Positions 1-6,322 of a stretch of DNA of 6,442 bases are shown here, piece after piece; position 1 is the stretch's first letter; the number at the start of each line of letters is the position of its first letter. This DNA is from Candidatus Sulfopaludibacter sp. SbA3. GTDB lineage: Bacteria > Acidobacteriota > Terriglobia > 20CM-2-55-15. The stretch lies in contig CAMAWS010000203.1 of NCBI GenBank assembly GCA_945861845.1, positions 1-6,442 of the forward strand, given 5' to 3'. The notes beneath the pieces are model-generated. The model saw nothing but the letters and a program-made list of their open reading frames with translations, was not told where the DNA came from and made no database searches. Made by a program: the position numbers and the translations under genes.

Positions 1-1
1 C

Positions 2-139
2 CGCATCACGGTTTCCCGCGTGACCGATAATGGCCAGGTCGACATGACGCGTCCGCTGTGTCCCTATCCTCAGTTTGCGAAGTGGAAAGGCGCCGGCTCC
101 ACCAATGACGCCGAAAATTTCACCTGCCAGGCAAAGTAA
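2..139 (+). CDS. Tannase/feruloyl esterase family protein, C-terminal fragment (5' end outside window)
   Basis: This open frame enters from the left edge and ends at a TAA at 137-139, giving 45 residues. The tail contains RPLCPYPQFAKWKGAG followed by STNDAENFTC. That is the pattern I recognise from the extreme C-terminus of the tannase / feruloyl esterase family (Pfam tannase): Arg-Pro-Leu-Cys-Pro-Tyr-Pro, a Gly-x-Gly turn, an Asn-Asp-Ala segment and a final Cys. The two cysteines (fragment residues 20 and 42) probably form a disulfide, as expected for an exported enzyme. Family members are alpha/beta hydrolases that cleave ester bonds of gallate or hydroxycinnamate conjugates. The catalytic Ser, Asp and His lie upstream of this window, so activity cannot be judged. 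The gene is separated from the next one by a 218-nt gap with a large inverted repeat, so it is probably a separate transcription unit. Confidence 0.8.
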   Translation, partial: RITVSRVTDNGQVDMTRPLCPYPQFAKWKGAGSTNDAENFTCQAK

Positions 140-148
140 GGCACAACC

Positions 149-237
149 CCTGTGGGCACGGGGCTTCAGCCCCGTGCCAAGTTCCAGGAAATTTCATGTT
201 TGATCCTGGCACGGGGCTGAAGCCCCGCGCCCACAGG
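149..237. repeat. Inverted pair of GC-rich hairpins (REP/BIME-like element)
   Basis: The 31-nt arm at 149-179 is the reverse complement of 207-237 with a single mismatch (A158 opposite C228). The spacer is 27 nt. Each arm is also a hairpin by itself: 155-165 pairs with 168-178 over 11 bp without mismatch, and 208-218 pairs with 221-231 with one A-C mismatch. The core of each hairpin is GGGGCT/AGCCCC, with loop TC in one arm and GA in the other, so the two units lie in opposite orientation. This is the organisation of REP-type palindromes arranged as a BIME. The 27-nt spacer adds a further short pairing, 184-189 with 204-209. It could also stop or attenuate transcription leaving the tannase-like gene, but no U-tract follows, so a classical intrinsic terminator is not supported. 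Confidence 0.85.
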
Positions 238-346
238 TAGACCGAAAAACCAGCAAAAGCTTTGATGGTTTTCATCTCCTTGTTGTATCCTTCCGATGGC
301 ATTCAACTCTTTATATCCACAACATTTGACTAGAGTTCAAGAAGCC

Positions 347-351
347 AGGGG
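347..351 (+). promoter_or_regulatory. Ribosome binding site of the first operon gene
   Basis: AGGGG lies 6 nt upstream of the ATG at 358. This supports that start, as does the Lys-Lys-Arg signal peptide that immediately follows it. Confidence 0.55.
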
Positions 352-357
352 CAATTC

Positions 358-2760
358 ATGAAGAAAAGAATTTTTCTGGTTGGCTCGGTCGCGATTATCT
401 CAGCAGTTTTCGCCGTCTCCGGACAGCCCGCCGCTCAGCAGCAGCCATCGACTCCAGCCGCTTCTCCGCAACGTGCTCTGCTCGATCAGTATTGTGTGAG
501 TTGCCACAACCAGAGGGCAAAAGCGGCGGGCATCCCGCAGGGAAGAATAACTCTGGACGATCTGGACCCATTGCGTGTGAGCGAGCACCCGGAAGAATGG
601 GAAAAGGTAGTGCGAAGACTGCGCTCAGGCATGATGCCTCCGGCCGGCGCGCGCAGGCCCGATGCCGCCGCCAATGAGACATTTACGGCCTGGCTTGAAA
701 ACGAACTGGATCGCAACGCCGTGCACAGGCTTCCGCCTCCGGGAATCCATCGTCTCAATCGGACCGAATACGCGAATGTCATCCAGGATCTGCTTTCGCT
801 TGAGATCGATACGACGAAGTTCCTGCCTGCCGATGACTCCACCCGTGGTTTCGACAACATTGCAGGCGCCCTTCAGTTGTCTCCGGCATTATTGGAAGCT
901 TATATATCGGCCGCGGGAAAAATCAGCCGCCTTGCGGTCGGCAACGTGAACGCCCCGAGTCAGACGGTCTATCGGCTGCCGGAAGATGCAACGCAGAATT
1001 ATCCTGTCGAAGGCATGTCGTTCGGAACCCGCGGTGGCATGCTCGTTCGCCACGAATTTCCTGCCGATGGCGAATATTCCATCAGGATCATTCCCATAAC
1101 CCGCGGCAATATGGGCAACAACACGACGTTCGGCGAGATTCGCGGCGAAAAACTCGAGGTTCTCCTGGATGGAGAGAGAGTCGAGTTGGTCGATTGGGAT
1201 CGCGGAACCGCCCGCGGTCAGGACCCGGCTGTGAAGTTTGCCGTGAAGGCGGGCATACATTCGGTCGGCGTGACTTTCCTGGCTACAAACTTTGCGCCCA
1301 CGCTGGATATTAACGACCAGTTTCTCCGGAGCACCATCGAAACCGGCGGTATTCCGGGATTTACGTTCTTCCCGCATGTCGGTAGTTTCAGGATCGACGG
1401 ACCTTACAACGCGGCAGGCGCCGACGACACTCCAAGCCGGCGGCGGATTTTTACATGCCGCCCGGCGAACGCCGGCCAGGAAACTGCTTGCGCCCGGCAA
1501 ATCCTTTCGACGCTTGCACGACGGGCGTTTCGGCGGCCCGCTACCACAGCGGATGTGGCCACACTGATGCAGTTCTATGAGAACGGCCGCGCCGGCGCCA
1601 GCTTCGACAGCGGAATAGAAATGGCCCTTCGCCGGATTCTTGCGGATCCGAAATTCATCTACAGGCTTGAAGTAGAGCCGGCAAACGTAGTTGCCGGGAA
1701 GCCCTATCGCATCAGCGACCTGGAATTGGCGTCGCGGTTGTCGTTCTTCCTGTGGAGCGCCAATCCCGACGACGAGTTGATAAACCTCGCGAGCCAGGGA
1801 AGATTGAAGGACCCCGCGGTTCTTGAACGGCAGGTGCGCCGCATGGTCGCCGATCCCCGCGGCGAGGAGTTCGTTTCCAACTTTGCCGGGCAGTGGCTCA
1901 ACCTGCGTGGATTGACCAGCCAGCAACCGGTTGTGCAGATGTTTCCTGATTTTGACGACAACCTGCGGCAGGCCTTCCGGCGCGAAACCGAATTGCTCTT
2001 CGACAGCATCGTCAAGGAGGATCGCAACATTATCGACCTCCTGACCGCGGACTACACCTTCGTTAACGAGCGGCTGGCCAGGCACTACGGGATCCCTAAT
2101 ATCTATGGAAGCCACTTCCGCCGCGTCCAGCTTGGACCCGAGCTGGATGTTCGCCGCGGTTTGCTCGGCAAGGGAAGCGTCCTTACGGTTTCATCCCAGC
2201 CTGGCCGGACGTCGCCGGTGCAGAGAGGAAAGTGGGTGCTGACGACGTTGATGGGAGTCAATCCGCCGGATCCGCCGCCAAATGTCCCGCCTCTCAAGCC
2301 AAAGGCCGATGACGCCGCGGGTAATTTGAAACAGCCATCCATGCGCGAGCGAATGGAGGAGCACCGGAGTAATCCGGCTTGTTCGGGTTGCCACAAGATC
2401 ATGGATCCGATCGGTTTCTCACTTGAGAACTTCGATGCGGTCGGCATGTGGAGAACACAGGAAGACGGAACGCCGATCAATGCCGTGGATCAGTTGTATG
2501 ACGGCACCAGAATCGAAGGCGTCACGGGACTCCGCCAGGCAATGCTGCGCTACTCGCCGCAGTTCGTGCGGAACGTGACCGAGCGGTTGATGACTTACGC
2601 GCTGGGCCGCGGAGTCGAGTACTACGACATGCCCGTGGTTCGCTCGATCGTAAGCGATGCCCAGCGAAACAATTTCCGTTTCACGTCGCTGATTCTCGGC
2701 ATCGTCAAGAGTGAGCCATTCCAGATGAATATGAAGGTTCAGCAGAGCAGCAATAACTAG
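358..2760 (+). CDS. Exported dihaem DUF1592-family cytochrome (DUF1587/1595/1592/1588/1585 architecture)
   Basis: This is an 800-residue protein with a Sec signal peptide (MKKRIFLVGS then a hydrophobic core, cleavage near residue 22). Domains in order: a cytochrome c-like module with haem motif CVSCH at 46-50 and a probable distal Met in GMMPP (92-93); DUF1587 at about 131-195 (HRLNRTEYANVIQDLL, then FLPADDSTRGFDN); a beta-rich stretch at about 205-350 resembling a carbohydrate-binding module (LEVLLDGERVELVD, then VKAGIHSVGVTFL); DUF1595 at about 376-438; DUF1592 at about 449-592; DUF1588 at about 597-700 with a second haem motif CSGCH at 675-679 followed by MDPIGFSLENFD; and DUF1585 at about 723-792. 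All expected parts are present, so it looks intact. The family is common in Planctomycetes and Acidobacteria and has no biochemical role known to me. The two haem sites imply electron transfer outside the cytoplasm. It is the first gene of a four-gene operon and sits 21 nt before its usual DUF1552 partner. Confidence 0.93.
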   Translation: MKKRIFLVGSVAIISAVFAVSGQPAAQQQPSTPAASPQRALLDQYCVSCHNQRAKAAGIPQGRITLDDLDPLRVSEHPEEWEKVVRRLRSGMMPPAGARRPDAAANETFTAWLENELDRNAVHRLPPPGIHRLNRTEYANVIQDLLSLEIDTTKFLPADDSTRGFDNIAGALQLSPALLEAYISAAGKISRLAVGNVNAPSQTVYRLPEDATQNYPVEGMSFGTRGGMLVRHEFPADGEYSIRIIPITRGNMGNNTTFGEIRGEKLEVLLDGERVELVDWDRGTARGQDPAVKFAVKAGIHSVGVTFLATNFAPTLDINDQFLRSTIETGGIPGFTFFPHVGSFRIDGPYNAAGADDTPSRRRIFTCRPANAGQETACARQILSTLARRAFRRPATTADVATLMQFYENGRAGASFDSGIEMALRRILADPKFIYRLEVEPANVVAGKPYRISDLELASRLSFFLWSANPDDELINLASQGRLKDPAVLERQVRRMVADPRGEEFVSNFAGQWLNLRGLTSQQPVVQMFPDFDDNLRQAFRRETELLFDSIVKEDRNIIDLLTADYTFVNERLARHYGIPNIYGSHFRRVQLGPELDVRRGLLGKGSVLTVSSQPGRTSPVQRGKWVLTTLMGVNPPDPPPNVPPLKPKADDAAGNLKQPSMRERMEEHRSNPACSGCHKIMDPIGFSLENFDAVGMWRTQEDGTPINAVDQLYDGTRIEGVTGLRQAMLRYSPQFVRNVTERLMTYALGRGVEYYDMPVVRSIVSDAQRNNFRFTSLILGIVKSEPFQMNMKVQQSSNN

Positions 2761-2781
2761 TGAGCATTCAGGAGACGAATA

Positions 2782-4122
2782 ATGTTCATAACTAAGAAAC
2801 ACCTTTCTCGGCGGACATTCCTGCGTGGCGCGGGCGCGACACTGGCCCTGCCTTTGATGGAATCCATGCTGCCGGCACAAACGCCCATCCGTAACACGGC
2901 AGCGAATCCGAAGCCGCGATTCCTGGCGACCTTCATGCCTCACGGCATGGCGCCGGGATACTGGGTCCCCGAGGGAGAGACGGGTTTCAAGTTTCCATAC
3001 ATCATGGAATCGCTCGAGCCGTATCGAGATAAAACGGTGGTTCTGAGCGGAATTTACTGCACTTCGGCCGAGCCTCCCCCGGGAACCACCGGTGCGGATC
3101 ACTGGGTCGCTTCGGCATTTCTCTGCGCAAGCAAGCCGAAGAAAACCACGGGAGCCGACATCTGGAGCGGTACGACCATCGACCAGATGATCGCCCAGAA
3201 GATCGGCCAGGAGACGCTCCTGCCATCGCTTCAGCTTGCCGTCGAGGATCCGGGATCGAATTCGAGCAACTGCGGCGAAGGCTATAGCTGCGCCTACACG
3301 AACTCCATTTCATGGTCTGCGCCGAACAGGGCACTGCCTATGGAGATTAACCCGCAGGTTGTTTTCGAGCGCCTGTTTGGCGATGGCGCCACTGCGCAGG
3401 AGCGGGCGACAAGAAGGGAACAGGACCGCAGCATTCTGGATTCTGTTACCGAGAGCCTGGCCAGCCTCAAGAAAGAATTGGGCGCCAGCGACAAACTGCG
3501 GCTGGACCAGTACCTGTCTGACATTCGCGAGATCGAGCGGCGTCTGCAGATTGCGGCTAAAGCCACGTCCCAGGCCCCATCCACGGGCGTTCCCTACGGC
3601 GTGCCCGAGTCGTTCGATGAACACGTGAAACTGCAGATCGACCTGCTGGCGCTGGCGTGGCAGGGAGACATTACCCGCGTCGCCACCCTCCTGGGAGCGC
3701 GCGACCTGACTGGGCGCGTGTATCCGGAGAGCGGCACCACTACCAGTTTCCATGGGGCATCGCATCACGCGGAAGAGCCGGCCAGGATCGCCGACTATGC
3801 CAAGATGAATCGCTATCATGTCGCCACGCTCGTGGCGTACCTGGCCAATAAACTGCAGTCGATTCCGGATGGCGATGGCACGTTGCTCGATCATTCCCTG
3901 ACTCTCTACGGAACCAACATGGGTAACTCGAATCAGCACTTGCACTACGATGTTCCGCACATCCTGCTCGGCGGCGCTTCAGGAAAGCTCAAGGGCGGAC
4001 GGCATCTCGGCTATCCGACAAGGACAGTCAATAGCGGAAACCTTCTGCTGAGCGTGATGGACATGTTCGATATTCACATCGACAGCATTGGAGACAGTAC
4101 CGGCCGGCTCGAGAATCTCTAG
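2782..4122 (+). CDS. Tat-exported DUF1552 protein
   Basis: This is a 446-residue protein. The N-terminus KKHLSRRTFLRGAGATLALP is a twin-arginine signal (SRRTFLRG at 9-16), so it should be exported folded. The DUF1552 region covers about residues 44-435 and includes the family signatures RFLATFMPHGMAPGYW (46-61), CAYTNSISW (170-178), a VFERLFG block (194-200), a probable helical coiled segment (about 205-260), SFHGASHH (322-329) and LTLYGTNMGNSNQHLHYD (373-390). Histidines 324, 328, 329, 386, 388 and 393 could line a metal or active site. I recall DUF1552, like DUF1501, being placed with the alkaline-phosphatase-like fold, but no activity has been assigned to it to my knowledge. The start is supported by AGGAGA at 2770-2775, 6 nt before the ATG. 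Genes of this family usually lie directly after a DUF1592 cytochrome gene, as here, which suggests that the two proteins act together. Confidence 0.93.
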   Translation: MFITKKHLSRRTFLRGAGATLALPLMESMLPAQTPIRNTAANPKPRFLATFMPHGMAPGYWVPEGETGFKFPYIMESLEPYRDKTVVLSGIYCTSAEPPPGTTGADHWVASAFLCASKPKKTTGADIWSGTTIDQMIAQKIGQETLLPSLQLAVEDPGSNSSNCGEGYSCAYTNSISWSAPNRALPMEINPQVVFERLFGDGATAQERATRREQDRSILDSVTESLASLKKELGASDKLRLDQYLSDIREIERRLQIAAKATSQAPSTGVPYGVPESFDEHVKLQIDLLALAWQGDITRVATLLGARDLTGRVYPESGTTTSFHGASHHAEEPARIADYAKMNRYHVATLVAYLANKLQSIPDGDGTLLDHSLTLYGTNMGNSNQHLHYDVPHILLGGASGKLKGGRHLGYPTRTVNSGNLLLSVMDMFDIHIDSIGDSTGRLENL

Positions 4123-4127
4123 AGGAG
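4121..4127 (+). promoter_or_regulatory. Ribosome binding site overlapping the upstream stop codon
   Basis: AGAGGAG lies 9 nt before the ATG at 4137. Its first two bases are the last two of the TAG stop (4120-4122) of the DUF1552 gene. This arrangement favours translational coupling of the ankyrin protein to the DUF1552 protein. Confidence 0.65.
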
Positions 4128-4136
4128 TGAATTCAA

Positions 4137-5855
4137 ATGCTCAGTAAACGAATAGTGGGAAGCTGCGCTGCCGCCCTGGTGTTGTCGGTTGCAGGTTTCG
4201 CCGCCACGGCAGATATCGCGGACGCCGTAATGAAGGGCGACAAGGCCGCAGTGCGCACGCTGCTCAACCAGAAGGCTGATGTGAATGCTCCCCAGGCCGA
4301 TGGAGCGACAGCACTGCATTGGGCTGTCTTCAGGGATGACCTTGAGACCGCGGATCTCCTGATTCGTGCCGGCGCCAATGTGAGTGCCAGGAATCGTCCG
4401 GGGATGACGCCGCTTTCGCTTGCCGCCGTTAACGGCAGCGCCCCGATGATCGGGAAATTGTTAGCCGCCGGCGCGGATGCGAATGAGCGCCTGGCCAATG
4501 GCGAGACTGCCTTGATGATGGCATCGCGTACCGGCAAAGTCGATGCCATGAAGGCGCTCATCGATCGCGGCGCCGACGTGAACGCTGTCGAGAACCTGCG
4601 CGGGACTACGGCCCTGATGTGGGCCTCAGCGCAGGAACATCCGGCTGCCGTGAAGTACCTGATTGAGCGTGGCGCCGACATGAAGGTTCGCTCCAAGGCT
4701 GTTCCGATTGGCAGGGGGCCATATCTTGCTCCAACTCCAAAGGAGCGGATACAGCAGGTGGCAGGAGGTACTCAGAATTTCATTCAGGGCGAGCAGCCCC
4801 TGGCTGGCGGTGGAAGCAACCAGCCTGCTGGAGTAGAAGTTGGGGGTGGCGGTGGCGGCGCGGTACGAGGAATCACCAATAAGGACGATCCGAACCAGGC
4901 CGGCGGCCTCACGGCCATGGTATTCGCGGCGCGCCAGGGCGATCTTGAAACCGTCAAGGTATTCGTCGATGCCGGTGCCGATGTGAACCAGGTGACGCAG
5001 TACGGGTGGAGCCCTTTGCTTGCGGCCACCAAGAACGGCTACTACACCGTCGCAAAGTACCTCATTGAGAAAGGCGCCGACGTCAACCTGGCGAACAAGG
5101 GTGGCTGGACGCCACTTTACCTCGCCACGGACAACCGGAATATTGAAGGCGGAGATTACCCGACCCGTAAGCCGGATATCGATCACCTCGAATTCATGAA
5201 GTATCTGCTTGATAAGGGCGCCAATCCGAACGCGCGGATGATCGACAGCACCGAGACGCGAACAATCTTCACGCACCAATGGCTGTACGAAGACGGCGCG
5301 ACGGCATTGCTGCGCGCAGCCCAGTCCGGCGACATAGCCTTGATACGCCTGCTGCTGCAGTATGGCGCCGACCCCTTGGTCAAAACCGAGAACGGTGATA
5401 CCGCGTTGATGGTTGCTTCAGGCATCGGCTGGGTTGAAGGCGTGACCCGCGAATTGTCCCCGGCCGAAACGCTTGAAACCGTGAAACTCCTGCTGGAAAA
5501 GGGCAGCGACGTAAACGCCATCAATGGAGAATTGCGAAATGCGCTTCACGGCGCCGCGCACAAGGGGCGTAACGATGTGGTTCAACTGCTGGTGGATCAC
5601 GGCGCCGACATCCAGGCCAACGATATCGGCAGCCGCGATACCGCTGCCGGCCATTTAATCGGCCGAACCTTCATACCGCTGGATTACGCGGAAGGTCTTG
5701 TCCGCGTAGGCGTGCAGTCGGCGATTCCGCATCCGGAGACTGCCGCGCTGCTCCGCAAATTGATGTCGGAGAGGGGCATTCCGTTGCCTGCCGTCAATCG
5801 CGATCCGCGATCGATATGCATCACCGCGGCGTGTGCGCCTCCTGCCAACCAGTAA
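4137..5855 (+). CDS. Exported ankyrin-repeat protein with interrupted repeat stack
   Basis: This is a 572-residue protein with a Sec signal peptide (hydrophobic core about 7-22, probable cleavage after ATA at 23-25). At least 11 ankyrin repeats are visible through their G-A-D-V-N type turns, whose Gly-equivalent positions are 46, 79, 112, 145, 179, 280, 313, 361, 410, 456 and 489. Repeats 1-5 run at 33-34 residues. A linker of about 68 residues (roughly 187-255) follows, including GGGS and a run of six glycines at 236-241. Repeats 6 onward form a second stack in which three repeats are enlarged by 13-16 residues. A degenerate repeat may follow (about 513-545), then a tail with Cys561 and Cys566. 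Ankyrin stacks bind other proteins and have no catalytic residues. The position between DUF1552 and cytochrome genes, with a 14-nt gap upstream and 6 nt downstream, suggests a periplasmic scaffold or inhibitor for this module. That role is inference. Confidence 0.93.
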   Translation: MLSKRIVGSCAAALVLSVAGFAATADIADAVMKGDKAAVRTLLNQKADVNAPQADGATALHWAVFRDDLETADLLIRAGANVSARNRPGMTPLSLAAVNGSAPMIGKLLAAGADANERLANGETALMMASRTGKVDAMKALIDRGADVNAVENLRGTTALMWASAQEHPAAVKYLIERGADMKVRSKAVPIGRGPYLAPTPKERIQQVAGGTQNFIQGEQPLAGGGSNQPAGVEVGGGGGGAVRGITNKDDPNQAGGLTAMVFAARQGDLETVKVFVDAGADVNQVTQYGWSPLLAATKNGYYTVAKYLIEKGADVNLANKGGWTPLYLATDNRNIEGGDYPTRKPDIDHLEFMKYLLDKGANPNARMIDSTETRTIFTHQWLYEDGATALLRAAQSGDIALIRLLLQYGADPLVKTENGDTALMVASGIGWVEGVTRELSPAETLETVKLLLEKGSDVNAINGELRNALHGAAHKGRNDVVQLLVDHGADIQANDIGSRDTAAGHLIGRTFIPLDYAEGLVRVGVQSAIPHPETAALLRKLMSERGIPLPAVNRDPRSICITAACAPPANQ

Positions 5856-5861
5856 GGGAAG
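5854..5861 (+). promoter_or_regulatory. Close-set ribosome binding site of the cytochrome gene
   Basis: AAGGGAAG starts inside the TAA (5853-5855) of the ankyrin gene and ends directly at the ATG at 5862. The GGGA core is only 2 nt from the start codon, closer than usual. Efficient expression of the cytochrome may therefore depend on ribosomes finishing the ankyrin gene. No better in-frame start keeps the signal peptide. Confidence 0.45.
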
Positions 5862-6149
5862 ATGAGTTGGTTTAAGGCGACCCTCTGGTTCTGGGTGACG
5901 GTTGCTACCGCGGCAGTCGCCTTTTCCGCAGCCCAGGAAGCGAAACTGCCCGACGGTGAAGGCAAGGATCTCGTCGCAGATCGATGCACCATCTGCCACA
6001 GCCTGGATCGCATCGTGGAAACACGTACGTCGAAAGCCGGATGGGAAGGCATTGTGAAGCAGATGCTCGCTGAAGGCGTGCCTTTGGAGAGCGAAGAAAT
6101 TCCAGTCGTCGTCAACTATCTCGCCAAAAACTTCGGACCCAGGAATTAA
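5862..6149 (+). CDS. Small exported monohaem cytochrome c
   Basis: This is a 95-residue protein with an N-terminal hydrophobic signal sequence (MSWFKATLWFWVTVATAAVA, probable cleavage near residue 23-24 in AFSAAQ). The mature part has one haem c motif, CTICH at 42-46, followed by SLDRIVETRTSKAGWEGIV and a candidate distal ligand Met68 in KQMLAEG. It closes with a helix containing VVNYLAKNFG. This is the compact class I cytochrome c layout often found as an electron acceptor of periplasmic dehydrogenases. The start is 6 nt after the ankyrin stop, so it is the fourth gene of the operon. It likely shuttles electrons between the large dihaem protein or another periplasmic oxidoreductase and the respiratory chain; the partner is inferred from gene order only. 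The TAA stop is the first triplet of a perfect inverted repeat, so the C-terminus may have been set by insertion of that repeat. Confidence 0.9.
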   Translation: MSWFKATLWFWVTVATAAVAFSAAQEAKLPDGEGKDLVADRCTICHSLDRIVETRTSKAGWEGIVKQMLAEGVPLESEEIPVVVNYLAKNFGPRN

Positions 6150-6199
6150 ATAGGGACAGTGAGCAATTTCCGTCGGAAATTGCTCACTGTCCCTATTTA
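6147..6199. repeat. Perfect 26-bp inverted repeat overlapping a stop codon (REP/MITE-like, possible terminator)
   Basis: Positions 6147-6172 are the exact reverse complement of 6174-6199, with only T6173 between them. The arm begins TAAATAGGGACAGTGAGC. The first three bases are the TAA stop codon of the cytochrome gene. A T-rich but interrupted stretch follows (6201-6218). The perfect pairing and the GGGACAGT core resemble small palindromic repeats that I recall being scattered through many bacterial genomes and mobilised by REP-associated transposases; that link is from memory and unchecked. In RNA it would form a very stable hairpin, so it may also end transcription of the four-gene operon or protect the 3' end of its mRNA. 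Confidence 0.88.
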
Positions 6200-6310
6200 G
6201 TTTCGGTTGATTTCTTTTGACGCATCGCACAAGCCGGTGGTTAACTGCGCACACCTTTACACGCTGGACAATAGAACAAACTCTGAGTGGGCGGAAGCGT
6301 TCTACACGAT

Positions 6311-6316
6311 GAGGAG
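6311..6316 (+). promoter_or_regulatory. Ribosome binding site of the right-edge gene
   Basis: GAGGAG lies 6 nt before the ATG at 6323. This strong site fixes the start of the receptor-like gene. Confidence 0.65.
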
Positions 6317-6322
6317 TCACAC

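Noticed and set aside
262..289. Possible promoter TTGATG with TGTATC ahead of the operon
   Set aside because: The spacing is tolerable at 16 nt, but both boxes match the consensus poorly. The nearby TTGACT at 326-331 has no -10 at the right distance. The operon promoter probably lies in 238-346 but cannot be placed.
120..302. Minus-strand open frame over the intergenic inverted repeat
   Set aside because: It reads through the palindromic element, has low-complexity composition, no ribosome binding site that I can identify, and no family resemblance.
140..357. CRISPR array, tRNA or riboswitch in the intergenic stretches
   Set aside because: I see no direct repeats with regular spacers, no tRNA cloverleaf and no known riboswitch core in 140-357 or 6200-6322. 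The only structure is palindromic.
889..2115. Long open frame of 408 codons on the minus strand inside the DUF1592 gene
   Set aside because: It is antisense to a well-supported domain-rich gene, its translation shows no recognisable domain, and long antisense frames are common in GC-rich coding sequence.
4137..4166. Possible lipoprotein cysteine (VGSC, Cys10) at the start of the ankyrin protein
   Set aside because: The hydrophobic core lies after this cysteine, not before it, and an ATA cleavage site fits at residues 23-25. A standard Sec signal is the better reading.
6217..6246. Possible promoter TTGACG with TTAACT at 18 nt before the receptor-like gene
   Set aside because: The -35 box is good but the -10 box matches only half the consensus, so it remains a guess and not a supported feature.
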